Below, one piece after another: positions 43,752-54,641 of a stretch of DNA of 64,000 bases. Each line of letters starts with the position of its first letter. Position 1 is the stretch's first letter. Location of the stretch: NCBI RefSeq assembly GCF_004000765.1, contig NZ_BILW01000011.1, positions 117,232 to 181,231 on the forward strand, written 5' to 3'. The position numbers and the translations under genes are program-made. The notes under the pieces are model-generated. The model had not been told where the DNA came from and ran no database searches. It saw only the letters and a program-made list of their open reading frames with translations. Source of the stretch: Paenibacillus chondroitinus NBRC 15376. GTDB taxonomy: Bacteria > Bacillota > Bacilli > Paenibacillales > NBRC-103111.

Positions 43752-44204
43752 TTGAGAGATACGAATGTCAGAGAAGTCAGGGTTTCTGATTATCAGAATA
43801 TTTATTTATTGAACCAACACTTCAATCCGAATCTATCTGTCTTTATGGAAGAGAAAGTAAAAGAGAAGCTAGTCACCCTTACAACCAAAACAAAAGATGT
43901 CATCTTTGTGTATGAACAACATAACGAGGTGATTGGATATATTCATGGCAGTCCCTATGAATTACTGTTTGCTGACTCGCTAGTAAACATCTTGGGGTTC
44001 GTTGTCAATGTGGAGTACCGGGGTCAAGGGATTGGCAGCATGTTGATTGAAAGCCTTGAACAGTGGGCCAAGGATGCCGGTTATTCGGGGATCAAACTGT
44101 TATCGCATCCAACTCGTGTAAAGGCTCACCATTTCTACGAGCGACGAGGGTATCAGTTTACGAAGGACCAGAAAAATTTCATAAAGACATTCCGTGAGAA
44201 CTAA
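43752..44204 (+). CDS. GNAT-family N-acetyltransferase
   Basis: 150 residues from TTG 43752, which has GGGGGG seven bases before; ATG 43737 would be five codons longer and overlaps that site. Acetyl-CoA motif VEYRGQGIGSMLIESLEQW and ending HHFYERRGYQFTKDQKNF show a classic GNAT. Substrate unknown. Single gene, converging on gdhA through a shared hairpin. Confidence 0.85.
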   Translation: MRDTNVREVRVSDYQNIYLLNQHFNPNLSVFMEEKVKEKLVTLTTKTKDVIFVYEQHNEVIGYIHGSPYELLFADSLVNILGFVVNVEYRGQGIGSMLIESLEQWAKDAGYSGIKLLSHPTRVKAHHFYERRGYQFTKDQKNFIKTFREN

Positions 44205-44234
44205 AAACAGGCTGCCAGCTTATGTGGCAACCTG
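44203..44234 (-). terminator. Terminator of the glutamate dehydrogenase gene
   Basis: On the minus strand CAGGTTGCCA / TGGCAGCCTG, then TTTTT. The plus-strand reading lacks a full T-run. Confidence 0.8.
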
Positions 44235-44246
44235 ATCTTCTAGAGC

Positions 44247-45647
<1,401 letters not shown>

Positions 45648-45759
45648 TTAAAAAAGTTTATTATAATAGTTTTACCTTATCCGAAGGATTTGATCAATTA
45701 AAATTTACATGTCATGTAAGCTTACTCCGTTGAGTGAATGAAGTGCCCATTCAAAGTTA

Positions 45760-45796
45760 AAAAAAGGCCGCGAAGAAAAAGTCCTCGCGGCTATTT
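45760..45796. terminator. Hairpin terminator between gdhA and the AraC gene
   Basis: GCCGCGA / TCGCGGC with an 11-base loop and T-runs on both strands. It ends the minus-strand AraC gene. Confidence 0.85.
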
Positions 45797-46633
45797 TTAT
45801 TGAATTTCACGAAATGTTTTGCGAAAGTCACTAGGTCTCACATTTGTTTTGCTGTGGAACAGATTCGAAAAATAATGGGGATCGAAATATCCCAGCTTGT
45901 ATCCAATTTCACTTATGGTCAATTGCGTGTCGACCAGCATGCGTTTAGCGGATTCTATCTTTTTAGCAATAACATAGTTATAGAGGGTAGTTCCCACCTC
46001 TTTTTTAAATAAGCGATTCATATGTCTGGTAGAAACACCAATTTGAGAAGAGAGCTCAGATGTGTCGTAAGGAGAGAAGACACTGTTATCCAGGAATTGT
46101 TTGATAGATTGAACCGTTGACGTTAAAGTATCGCCTTGTTTTCGCAATGCCTCAGAGAGGCAAATGATGATTCGCATAAGGATGATCTGAAGCTCAGTTT
46201 GCAGCTCCTTGGCGGATTTATGTTTAGCTTTGTCGATTGCCTCGTGAAAAAGAGGGTCTAACCCGCTATTCTTCACGACGATATGGGGAAGCAATTGATA
46301 GGCTTCGAGCATCTTAAGAATCCAGTTGCCGCTAATGTTTAACCATATGTAGCTCCATTGCTCCTCATGCTGAGGGTCTGAGACAACTTCATGGTAGCAG
46401 CCGGCAGGCAGGATGAAGACATCTCCCTGTCGTGCAGTCAAGGTTCGTGTGCCAACCGTAACGCTTCCTTGTCCTGAACGTACCAAACCGAAAACGGTTA
46501 CCTGCGCAAGCTTTCGAATATTGCAGTAATCCGAATCGCAGTAATTTACCCCCAAGAACTGTACGCTTAGGGGAGGAGGGTCTCCTACTTGCGGCAGATG
46601 ATAGATAGGTCCATGCTTCCCGAGCTTATTCAC
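45797..46633 (-). CDS. AraC-family regulator with cupin-like domain
   Basis: 278 residues from GTG 46633. The ATG at 46642 lies directly against AAAGAGG and cannot use it, while GTG has eight bases; the TTG at 46660 overlaps the sulfatase end. The N-terminal part is a beta-rich sensor (VTVGTRTLTARQGDVFILPAG). C-terminal helix-turn-helix: LSSQIGVSTRHMNRLFKKE and IGYKLGYFDPHYFSNLF. Close behind the sulfatase on the same strand, so co-transcribed. It is independent of the plus-strand AraC gene at 48309. Confidence 0.85.
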   Translation of the reverse strand: MNKLGKHGPIYHLPQVGDPPPLSVQFLGVNYCDSDYCNIRKLAQVTVFGLVRSGQGSVTVGTRTLTARQGDVFILPAGCYHEVVSDPQHEEQWSYIWLNISGNWILKMLEAYQLLPHIVVKNSGLDPLFHEAIDKAKHKSAKELQTELQIILMRIIICLSEALRKQGDTLTSTVQSIKQFLDNSVFSPYDTSELSSQIGVSTRHMNRLFKKEVGTTLYNYVIAKKIESAKRMLVDTQLTISEIGYKLGYFDPHYFSNLFHSKTNVRPSDFRKTFREIQ

Positions 46634-46647
46634 GTTTTTCATCCTCT

Positions 46648-48162
46648 TTACGCATGCCAAACCCGAGGCATCACCATAGATTCTTTACCTAGTTCCGCCC
46701 ACGCATATTTCAACAAAAGCTCCGATTTCAGGGTCTGGTATTCAGGAAGATTCCATAAATTGCGGATTTCTCCGGGATCTTCTTGCAAATCAAACACTTC
46801 TCCGTACGTTTGGTTATAATACACGGTTATTTTATATCTTTCATCCACATAGGTTTTTTGATGAATCGTCGTTGGGGTATGACGAAACTCGCAAATCGCA
46901 TGATCCCTGGCTTGACTTTGCTGACCGCGCCAGACTCGTGACTGATCTACACCTGTCATATGGTGAGGAATCGTAATACCGCATAGTGAGAGAAAGGTAG
47001 GGGCCAGATCTACCAAGGACTGAATGGCAGGCGAAGTAACTCCAGCAGGAACTTGGCCGGGATATCGAACGATGAACGGAATCTTGATGAGATCCTCGTA
47101 ATGGAAGCCACCTTTGGCCTGGAGGCCGTGTTGACCATAGAAGTGCCCGTGGTCTGTTGTAAATACTACGATTGTATTTTCCGCTAGGCCTAGTTCATCA
47201 AGCTTATCCAAAATATTTCCAATATATTTGTCCATTAGACTGATCATGCCATAGTAGGTTGCGACCAGCTGTTTGCGGTCTTGCTCGGAATACAAGGCTG
47301 AATGGGAATGATAGCCATGCACGGCATAGTCACCTTCCTGCCAAGGTTGAAAATCGGGATTTTCCAATTGGGTTAATTGAAAATGGGGTGGATTGTGGTC
47401 ATGCTCGCCAGGAGTGACTTCCGGAATCGTCAGCTGATCGGGATCATACATCGTATCCCACGGTTCAGGTGCCAAATAATCCGGATGTGGGTCAAAGAAG
47501 CTGGACCAAAGGAAAAAGCTTTGATCTTCTTCTTTATATTGCTCCAGAAGCGCGTTGGTTCTCTCAGCAATCCAGGTATTGTAGTGGTATTGTTCTGGAA
47601 TAGGCCACTTATGAAGAATGGAGCGATCCATCGTCCCGGTTGGCGGCAAGAAATAATCACGCCAGTTCATGCAGCCCTTTTCTTCCATCCAAAGAGCGTA
47701 ATGTTGACCGACATGCGCTTCATTCGTATGATTACGAGCCAATTCTACATGATCGAAACCGTAGAAGGGTCCATGATTCTTTTTCCAGAAATCAAGATCT
47801 TGTAAAATCGGATAAGCTTCAAGAGAAGGATATTGTTCAGTTGAAGCTAAGGGTTGAAAATGAGCTTTACCGACAAGTGCAGAATTGTAACCGGCTTCAC
47901 GAAAATCTTCACCGACCGTATGCACATTCTCCAACAGTTTTGTGCCAAGTGTCCATGCTCCGTGTTGGCTTGGATACATGCCTGTAATGATGGAAGCTCT
48001 GGTTGGCGTACAAGTCGGGTTTGGACAATAGGAACGCGTAAAAGTCGTTCCTTCCTTCACCAAACGATCCAAATTCGGCGTATTAATTTCCGAGTTAAAA
48101 GCACCTAACGTATTCCAATGCTGCTGGTCACTAGTAATTAACAAAATATTAGGTTTCTTCAT
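46648..48162 (-). CDS. Type I sulfatase (formylglycine-dependent)
   Basis: 504 residues, ATG 48162, with TGGAGGAG about ten bases before. It hydrolyses sulfate esters. The motif Cys51-Thr-Pro-Thr-Arg55 is the CxPxR site where Cys becomes formylglycine. ITSDQQHW supplies metal ligands at the start, and TTDHGHFYGQHG the later Asp-His. There is no signal peptide, so it works on imported sulfated sugars in the cytoplasm. No maturation enzyme (anSME or FGE) is in the window. Next to AraC genes on both sides. Confidence 0.92.
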   Translation of the reverse strand: MKKPNILLITSDQQHWNTLGAFNSEINTPNLDRLVKEGTTFTRSYCPNPTCTPTRASIITGMYPSQHGAWTLGTKLLENVHTVGEDFREAGYNSALVGKAHFQPLASTEQYPSLEAYPILQDLDFWKKNHGPFYGFDHVELARNHTNEAHVGQHYALWMEEKGCMNWRDYFLPPTGTMDRSILHKWPIPEQYHYNTWIAERTNALLEQYKEEDQSFFLWSSFFDPHPDYLAPEPWDTMYDPDQLTIPEVTPGEHDHNPPHFQLTQLENPDFQPWQEGDYAVHGYHSHSALYSEQDRKQLVATYYGMISLMDKYIGNILDKLDELGLAENTIVVFTTDHGHFYGQHGLQAKGGFHYEDLIKIPFIVRYPGQVPAGVTSPAIQSLVDLAPTFLSLCGITIPHHMTGVDQSRVWRGQQSQARDHAICEFRHTPTTIHQKTYVDERYKITVYYNQTYGEVFDLQEDPGEIRNLWNLPEYQTLKSELLLKYAWAELGKESMVMPRVWHA

Positions 48163-48187
48163 CCAATAACTCCTCCATGTTTCGAAA

Positions 48188-48200
48188 TTCTATATTAAGA
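48188..48200. promoter_or_regulatory. Copy of the TTCTATATTAAGA element between sulfatase and AraC genes
   Basis: The same 13 bases recur at 49211-49223 before the GH43-like gene, with further matches downstream (GG.AAA and GTAT). A regulator site is likely because both copies are in promoter regions. Confidence 0.55.
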
Positions 48201-48308
48201 ATAAGGGAAAGATGTCGTATTTAAAATATCATAGAAGCATATACGTTTAACATTTTGTTAGGTATGATAATCTTAAAGTCATCTATCAAGTCTGGAGGTG
48301 GATCTGCG

Positions 48309-49172
48309 ATGCAGGAATTTCCCCACGAATATGCACAACACCATTATTTAAATCCCAATGAGTTTATAAAAATGAGCGGCTTGTGGTGTATTCGTGTTGG
48401 GCATAACGTTGCCAAACCGAACTATCAGGTCGGGCCTAAAAGAATTGAATGCTACAGTCTGCACTTCGTAGTGGCAGGTCAATTACTTCTTCAATCCGAA
48501 AGCGGGGAAGCGATTCTTCAACCGAATGATCTTTGCTGCTTTTTCCCGGATGAATCCTATTCCTACCGTATCTACGAACAAAAAGAGACCTTAAAGCTTG
48601 TTTGGATAGCTTTTCAAGGTCCACAGGCTTTACAGCTGCTGCATTCGCTTGGATTAACACAAACGACTCCCGTATTACGTGCAAGATGCAGCCGGGAAAT
48701 CTGGACAAAACTATATGCTTTCCTGCAGTTCATCTCAGATCAACCGGATGAAGCGGAGGACATCGGCTTTTCAACAGGACTTCAGGAACAATTGTATGGA
48801 ATCTTTGCTATCCTTATGAAAGGGGGCAAGACAATAATCGATGAGAAAACGAACAACGTAGATGACCTTCCTTGGTTAAAGCGGTCCCTTGATTTTATGC
48901 AGCTGCATGCGTTGGAAGGAATCAGCATCAAAGAAGTTGCTGAAGAGGCAGGAGTCCATCGATCATACTTTTCTGATATATTCAAGAAGCGGATCGGCGT
49001 ATCGCCAAATCGTTATTTATACCGTCTCAAAATGGAAAAGGCTGCGGCGTTAATATCTTTAAAGGATCGGACAATCACAGAGGTCGCTTATAGTGTCGGC
49101 TATCCGAGTCTATATTCGTTCTCAAGAGCTTTTCGCAACTATTATGGCTACTCTCCTGAAAATATGCCGTGA
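48309..49172 (+). CDS. AraC-family regulator
   Basis: 287 residues from ATG 48309, with GGAGGTG eight bases before; the longer frame from 48255 has no site. A cupin-like N-terminus (SGEAILQPNDLCCFFPDESY) and C-terminal helix-turn-helix (VAEEAGVHRSYFSDIFKKR, VAYSVGYPSLYSFSRAF). Divergent from the sulfatase and followed by a GH43-like gene. The repeated element at 48188 and 49211 suggests this protein or the other AraC controls both. Confidence 0.88.
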   Translation: MQEFPHEYAQHHYLNPNEFIKMSGLWCIRVGHNVAKPNYQVGPKRIECYSLHFVVAGQLLLQSESGEAILQPNDLCCFFPDESYSYRIYEQKETLKLVWIAFQGPQALQLLHSLGLTQTTPVLRARCSREIWTKLYAFLQFISDQPDEAEDIGFSTGLQEQLYGIFAILMKGGKTIIDEKTNNVDDLPWLKRSLDFMQLHALEGISIKEVAEEAGVHRSYFSDIFKKRIGVSPNRYLYRLKMEKAAALISLKDRTITEVAYSVGYPSLYSFSRAFRNYYGYSPENMP

Positions 49173-49210
49173 TTTGTTCAATGTCCGTTTTCCTCACCTC
49201 ATAGGCAGCT

Positions 49211-49223
49211 TTCTATATTAAGA
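49211..49223. promoter_or_regulatory. Second copy of the TTCTATATTAAGA element
   Basis: Lies 62 bases before ATG 49285. Identical 13-mer to 48188-48200. Confidence 0.55.
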
Positions 49224-49284
49224 GTTAGGAAAAAGCACGGTATACTTATCTTAGGCATACGGCAATTAGGAAAGGAAGAATCCA

Positions 49285-51072
49285 ATGAACAACGACTTTA
49301 TCATACAGCCTCCACATCCAGAAACGGAATGGGCTGCCTGCATCAGCTATTCAGAAAATGCGGTAAGAATAGAACGATTGATCGATGTTCCTTTGAAGGA
49401 CGCGAGTATTTGTACGGGACCGGACCATTCGTACTATTTGACGGGAACGGTTGATGGCGTTAATGTGCTGGTGTGGACTTCGACGGACTTGAAAACATGG
49501 ACAGAACCTGTAAGCGTATGGAACTTAGAGCTGGAGGGGACATGGCAAAAAGAAGGGACAGGCACAGCTGGTATTTGCGCGCCGAAAATACGCTATGTAA
49601 AAGGAGTGCTTTGGGTTACATACGGGTTAACCCAAGGCGGTACCGGATTGCTTAGATGCACGTCGAATTCCGCGTTGGGGCCATACGAAGATATGGGAAA
49701 GATGACAACGGATGGGCAGGATGCCTCGTTATTTGAAGATGAAGACGGAGCTGTCTTTTGGATTTATAGCCATGGTCGAATTGCTCGTATGAATGAGGAT
49801 ATGACCGGTTTAACCGAAGTTCCGAGGATGATTGCGGTGCAGCCGTGGAAAGTCGCAGGACGAGAAGATGATCCTTCGTATATGGGCACTTCGCAAGTCG
49901 GAGCATATGGTGCTTTTGTATACAAAAAAGATGGAACCTATGCCATGTTTTGTGCCGATCGTTTTACTCGAATGGGCAGCGAGGCTGCGGATACTTTTGT
50001 TGCTGTAAGTCAATCCATCTATGGCCCCTACAGCAGGCGATATTTGGCACTTCCCCATGGCGGGCAAATAAGTCTATTCGATGGGCCCGAACAACAGCTT
50101 TATGCTTCATTTACAGGCAGTGGCGAATATTCCTTGGTTGAAAATTATCCGGCTGTCGTTCCGATGACTTTTGCCAGTCCTGGTTTCATTAGACCGACAG
50201 AAGCCGTTGTGCTGGAGAAGGGTGCAGTGGGCGGTCTCAAACCTGTCGCTGATTTTCCAATTCGAGATCCTCATATCAGTACCGGACCTGATGGCACTTA
50301 TTATATGACAGGAACATCCGATAAGCCGCATCGCAACTTCTGGGACAGGAATAATCAGCTGCACTTATGGAGGTCATCTGATTTGCAGGAGTGGCATCAT
50401 GTTGCGAAAGTGTGGGATTTATCCGAGAACGGCACATGGGAGAACCATATTTATGAGAATCCGTGTCTCTGGGCACCTGAGATGATCTATTTATATGAGA
50501 CATTCTGGATTACGTATTCCCTACAAGGCGGAGGCACCGGGTTAATCAAAAGCGTGTCCGGACACGCCGAAGGTCCTTATATCGATATGGGCCGCATGAC
50601 GAATACGGATATTGATTCAAGCTTTTTCCAGGATAGCGATGGCGAGGTGTACTTTGTCTGGCAGGACGGGAAAATAGCCCGAATGAAAAAGAATATGACG
50701 GGATTCGCGGAAGAGCCCCGCAAGCTGCTGAGCTCAGACGGGCAGCGCGTCGGTTATGAAGGTGCTTTTATCGTTAAATATCAAGGGAAATATATCCTTG
50801 GTGCGGCGGAATGGAACGGCGACAAACGGGTAGACGGCACCTATGATTTGATGTATGCCGTAGCGGATCACATTTACGGCCCGTATACGCCAAGACGCGT
50901 GGGGGTGCCTCATGGAGGTCACGGAACGATGTTTATCGATCGAGACGGCAGACTTTGGTCCACCTTTTTTGGGAACGATCGCACGGCACCTTTCCGGACG
51001 CGCCCGGGAATCGTTCTTCTTGATGCGGAGGAAGATGGACAAGGGCTATGCATAACGCCTAGTTGTGAGTAA
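49285..51072 (+). CDS. Tandem-duplicated GH43-like five-bladed propeller protein
   Basis: 595 residues, AGGAAAGG before ATG 49285. Two copies of a GH43-like propeller, about 1-310 and 311-595, align clearly: KDASICTGPD against RDPHISTGPD, QGGTGLLRC against GGGTGLIKS, and ARMNEDMTG against ARMKKNMTG. The second copy has a full GH43 triad candidate: Asp328, Asp444 and Glu492. In the first copy Asp39 and Asp146 remain, but the acid position is Tyr208, so that copy is probably inactive or only binds. No signal peptide; expected to split imported arabinose- or xylose-containing oligosaccharides. A terminator follows. Confidence 0.85.
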   Translation: MNNDFIIQPPHPETEWAACISYSENAVRIERLIDVPLKDASICTGPDHSYYLTGTVDGVNVLVWTSTDLKTWTEPVSVWNLELEGTWQKEGTGTAGICAPKIRYVKGVLWVTYGLTQGGTGLLRCTSNSALGPYEDMGKMTTDGQDASLFEDEDGAVFWIYSHGRIARMNEDMTGLTEVPRMIAVQPWKVAGREDDPSYMGTSQVGAYGAFVYKKDGTYAMFCADRFTRMGSEAADTFVAVSQSIYGPYSRRYLALPHGGQISLFDGPEQQLYASFTGSGEYSLVENYPAVVPMTFASPGFIRPTEAVVLEKGAVGGLKPVADFPIRDPHISTGPDGTYYMTGTSDKPHRNFWDRNNQLHLWRSSDLQEWHHVAKVWDLSENGTWENHIYENPCLWAPEMIYLYETFWITYSLQGGGTGLIKSVSGHAEGPYIDMGRMTNTDIDSSFFQDSDGEVYFVWQDGKIARMKKNMTGFAEEPRKLLSSDGQRVGYEGAFIVKYQGKYILGAAEWNGDKRVDGTYDLMYAVADHIYGPYTPRRVGVPHGGHGTMFIDRDGRLWSTFFGNDRTAPFRTRPGIVLLDAEEDGQGLCITPSCE

Positions 51073-51078
51073 TATAAA

Positions 51079-51123
51079 AGCATGAATCAAGCTCGGGCTG
51101 CCGGGCAGGGTTCATGTTTTTTT
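51079..51123 (+). terminator. Rho-independent terminator
   Basis: CATGAA / TTCATG with an inner GCTCGGG / CCGGGC pairing, then seven T. Confidence 0.75.
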
Positions 51124-51157
51124 CTAATCTAAGCGCAGTAGAAGGGAGCACCTACCT

Positions 51158-52900
51158 ATGAAGTTTTCCTCCTTGAAGAAGTTAATTTCACCTACGGTAA
51201 GCATTCAGGGGAAAATCTTCGTCGCCTTCAGTTTAGTAACACTGCTGGGCATCGTGGCCGTGACGAGCATCGTTTATTTGTATATGAGAGAAACGGTCAA
51301 GAACAATGCGATCACGTCTGTGACGGAAAGTATCCGCCAGGCAGACGAATCCTTGAATCTCCGATTAGAAGAAGTAAGCCGATTAAACACAGTTGTTGCT
51401 ACGAATAAAACCGTGCTGGATACACTCCTTAGCAAGACGGAGGAACCGAGCTTCGAGTGGTTTCAGGAACAAAAACGAATCGAGGAGTTTTTATCCGCTC
51501 TAATTGCCTATAAGCCGTACATCTCGCGGGTTGCTGTAATAGGCTTAAATGAAAAGGTGTTTTTTGTGGGTTCCCCGTGGCTCGACAAAAACATTTTATT
51601 CACTCCGATGATGGAAAATTTGCTGCAAAATGGATCGGGCCACGCCTATTTTCATCAAACCGGTTTTAATAATTCGATTGTAACCGGGCGTGAACTCCGC
51701 TATAACCGGAATTTAATCGGTATGGTCATGTTTGATTTGAATGATGAAATTGTTAGAAAAATTTATGATGTTAAACCTACATCGGATAGTATGTTATACG
51801 TCGTAGACAGGAAAAACGAGTTTATTTATCAACCGAGCACAAGCGCTCTTGATAAAGATACGATCATGAAGCTCAATCAGGAACTTAACGGTACGGACGG
51901 TTCGGTTGAAAGGATCATTAACCAAACCTCTTATCTCGTCGTCATGCGTAAATCAGAGTATACAGGGTGGTCTACGCTTGCGCTCGTACCCATGAAGTCG
52001 CTATTAACCGAAACGGCACGAATCCGTCATATGTTAGCGACCGTATCTATTTTCGTTTTTATCATCATTGTCATTGGTACCTTACAGGTCTCCTCCCGAA
52101 TGACGAGGGACATTCGCAGATTAAGATCGATGATGATGCATGTCATGGAAGGCAATATGTCGCTGCCGACTGTCGAAATCCATTCCAAGGATGAAATCGG
52201 TCAGCTGTATCAAGTTTTCAAAAGCATGGTGGAACAATTAAAACGTTTACTTGAGGGAATCATGACAACGGAAAAGGAGAAACGTGAAGCGGAATTGGCT
52301 GTTCTGCAGGCTCAAATTCGTCCTCATTTTCTATATAACACACTGAATACAGTGAAATATCTAGCTAAGTTAAACGGGGTACCGAACATTGTGGAAGTAT
52401 CCGAATCTTTGATTGAGCTCATGCGCGGTGTGCTTGGAAATACGAATGAATTTCTTACACTGCAAGAAGAACTTCAGTATGTCCGTAGCTATGTGACCAT
52501 TGAAAAATACAAATATGTAGAACCCGTCCATCTGATGATTGAAGTTGAAAATGATGAGCTTTTGCAGCTTAGCGTGTTGAAACTGATGCTCCAGCCTCTT
52601 GTGGAAAACGCCATTATTCATGGGCTCTCCGGCTCGGAGTGCGAGGGCGAAGTGTTGATTCGTATCTATGAGGAGAACAAGGAATTGAGAATCGATGTCC
52701 GAGATAACGGCAAAGGGATGTCGAAGGATCAGATCAAGGCGCTGTTCGAAGCGAACACAAATACACGCTTTAGCGGCATGGGAGTGCGCAATGTACATGA
52801 GCGAATTGTTCGTCTTTTCGGAGAGCCATACGGAGTTTTTCTAGATAGTGAACCTGATGCATATACGACAGTGCAAATCAGATTTCCAATGATAACGTGA
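51158..52900 (+). CDS. YesM-type sensor histidine kinase
   Basis: 580 residues; AGAAGGGAG before ATG 51158. Helices at about 20-42 and 290-312, extracytoplasmic region between, HAMP at about 312-365. RPHFLYNTLNTVKY gives His390, and PLVENAIIHGLSG, DNGKGMS and FSGMGVRNVHERI form the ATPase. The regulator follows after 21 bases. By position it senses the arabinose-containing glycan handled by the downstream enzymes. Confidence 0.92.
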   Translation: MKFSSLKKLISPTVSIQGKIFVAFSLVTLLGIVAVTSIVYLYMRETVKNNAITSVTESIRQADESLNLRLEEVSRLNTVVATNKTVLDTLLSKTEEPSFEWFQEQKRIEEFLSALIAYKPYISRVAVIGLNEKVFFVGSPWLDKNILFTPMMENLLQNGSGHAYFHQTGFNNSIVTGRELRYNRNLIGMVMFDLNDEIVRKIYDVKPTSDSMLYVVDRKNEFIYQPSTSALDKDTIMKLNQELNGTDGSVERIINQTSYLVVMRKSEYTGWSTLALVPMKSLLTETARIRHMLATVSIFVFIIIVIGTLQVSSRMTRDIRRLRSMMMHVMEGNMSLPTVEIHSKDEIGQLYQVFKSMVEQLKRLLEGIMTTEKEKREAELAVLQAQIRPHFLYNTLNTVKYLAKLNGVPNIVEVSESLIELMRGVLGNTNEFLTLQEELQYVRSYVTIEKYKYVEPVHLMIEVENDELLQLSVLKLMLQPLVENAIIHGLSGSECEGEVLIRIYEENKELRIDVRDNGKGMSKDQIKALFEANTNTRFSGMGVRNVHERIVRLFGEPYGVFLDSEPDAYTTVQIRFPMIT

Positions 52901-52921
52901 AGTGAACAGGAGGGGTGAAAG

Positions 52922-54526
52922 ATGTTTGAGGTCTTATTGGTTGACGATGAAGCGTTAGCCCGCAACGATGTGAAGGGAATGCTGGACTGGGAAAAACATG
53001 GATTCACCATTTGCGGAGAAGCGCAGAACGGCGCTATAGCCCTTTCAATGATAGAGCAGAATACGCCTCACATTGCCATTGTGGATGTGAGCATGCCAAC
53101 GATGAATGGGGTAGAACTAAGTCGCCGAATCAAAGAGCAATTTCCGATGGTTAAAATGATTATGCTGAGCAGCTTCGACGATTTCGATTATGTTCGTACT
53201 TGTTTGATGAATGGAGCCATGGATTATTTGCTCAAACATCGCTTGAACGCTAGCGCACTCTTGGCGCTTCTGGATCGAGCCGTTATGGAGCTGCAGAGTG
53301 AAGCGCGGGAGCATAAAGCACGCAGCGTGCAAACTCAAATCATTGAAAGCCTAAGCCCGGTAATACTTCGCGAGCATGTGGCGAATTTGGCTAGAAATGT
53401 GGAAGGTGCTGAAGAATCTTTACTGGCTTATGCCAAAGAGAATGACCTTTACACACATTCCGTCAATTATGGAACTGCTGCCGTGCAAATCGTACCGTTT
53501 CTGTTAGTGACGGAGATGTTGAATGATGTTCAGAAAAATAGGTTCGTACAGCAAGCGACGGATGTTATGCAAATGGCAATTGGAGACGTTCAGAAACGAA
53601 CGGTAGGTTACGTGGGGGAGGGACGATTTATTATTTTGTTTTCATTCGAGGAGCGAAGTGAACTTGCGGTAACGAGCCAAATTAATCAAGCTGTGAGCGC
53701 TCTTTCGCATTCCCTGGAGAAATTTCTTAATTTGAAATGTGTCTGTATCATTGGCCCTCGAAGCGGGAGTTTAAAGCAGCTTGTCGCCAGTTATCGCAAG
53801 GCCGATCAAGAGATGAATGATATTTTATATCAAGGTATGCACCCTGCGACGCTAAGAGATGCTCTGATTATAGAAGAGAAGAAGCAACTGCTTCTCTACC
53901 TGGAGCAGCTCGATGGAGACAGGATCCGCCATACCATTACAACCATCTTTGCCACTGTAAAACATCAGCCCATCTACGCTATGACGGTACAAACCATAGT
54001 CAGTGAATTGCTTCGGCTCATAGAGATGTCGCTGAAACGGCAATTTTCACATATCGCCAGGGAAGATGTGCAGCTAGTCCCTACTCGGAATGAATTTGGG
54101 CGGATGAGCAGTGTTTCCGAATTCGAGATGTGGGTATTGTCGTACTACGCACGGATGGTTGATATCATTAAGGAACAGCAAGCCGGGGGATCCTATTCAC
54201 GTCATATTGGCAAAGCGGTTCAATACATTTCGGATAACTATGCCGCCAACATTTCCTTGGAAAGCACAGCCGGTGCGCTCAATCTAAATCCGTCCTACTT
54301 AAGCAGATTGTTCAAGGAGGAAACGCAAATGACTTTCACGGAATATATCAATCGCGTCCGCATTAAAAAAAGCTGCATGCTCATGGAATCCGATGCTTAC
54401 GCGCTCAAGCAAATAAGCAGTGAGGTTGGCTTTTTGAGCTATACATACTTCTTTAAAGTGTTTAAAAGCATAACAGGGATGACGCCGCAAGCCTATATCG
54501 ATCATTTGAAAACATCAAAAAAGTAG
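52922..54526 (+). CDS. YesN-type response regulator with AraC DNA-binding domain
   Basis: 534 residues, AGGAGGGG before ATG 52922. Receiver: DDE start, Asp55 in AIVDVSMPT; the Lys is in YLLKHRLNA, with His in place of the usual Pro after it. Long middle region, then C-terminal AraC pair (TAGALNLNPSYLSRLFKEE and ISSEVGFLSYTYFFKVF). Partner of the preceding kinase. Likely activates the 54642-62522 operon, whose promoter region has a TATAAT but no -35 consensus. Confidence 0.92.
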   Translation: MFEVLLVDDEALARNDVKGMLDWEKHGFTICGEAQNGAIALSMIEQNTPHIAIVDVSMPTMNGVELSRRIKEQFPMVKMIMLSSFDDFDYVRTCLMNGAMDYLLKHRLNASALLALLDRAVMELQSEAREHKARSVQTQIIESLSPVILREHVANLARNVEGAEESLLAYAKENDLYTHSVNYGTAAVQIVPFLLVTEMLNDVQKNRFVQQATDVMQMAIGDVQKRTVGYVGEGRFIILFSFEERSELAVTSQINQAVSALSHSLEKFLNLKCVCIIGPRSGSLKQLVASYRKADQEMNDILYQGMHPATLRDALIIEEKKQLLLYLEQLDGDRIRHTITTIFATVKHQPIYAMTVQTIVSELLRLIEMSLKRQFSHIAREDVQLVPTRNEFGRMSSVSEFEMWVLSYYARMVDIIKEQQAGGSYSRHIGKAVQYISDNYAANISLESTAGALNLNPSYLSRLFKEETQMTFTEYINRVRIKKSCMLMESDAYALKQISSEVGFLSYTYFFKVFKSITGMTPQAYIDHLKTSKK

Positions 54527-54571
54527 AATGAAATGTCATATATGTTGAATCAGCAGGATGAAATCATTCTT

Positions 54572-54577
54572 TATAAT
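54572..54577 (+). promoter_or_regulatory. Candidate -10 of the arabinan operon
   Basis: TATAAT 65 bases before ATG 54642, with no usable -35, consistent with an activator-dependent promoter. Confidence 0.4.
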
Positions 54578-54590
54578 GAGATCAACCCTT

Positions 54591-54604
54591 AGAAAACGCT
54601 TTCC
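54591..54604 (+). promoter_or_regulatory. Candidate CcpA (cre) site of the arabinan operon
   Basis: AGAAAACGCTTTCC matches the cre consensus except at the two outer bases and lies just after the candidate -10, a typical roadblock position. Confidence 0.4.
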
Positions 54605-54641
54605 AACAAGGGGAAAACAACATGAACGGAGGAAAGAAAGA

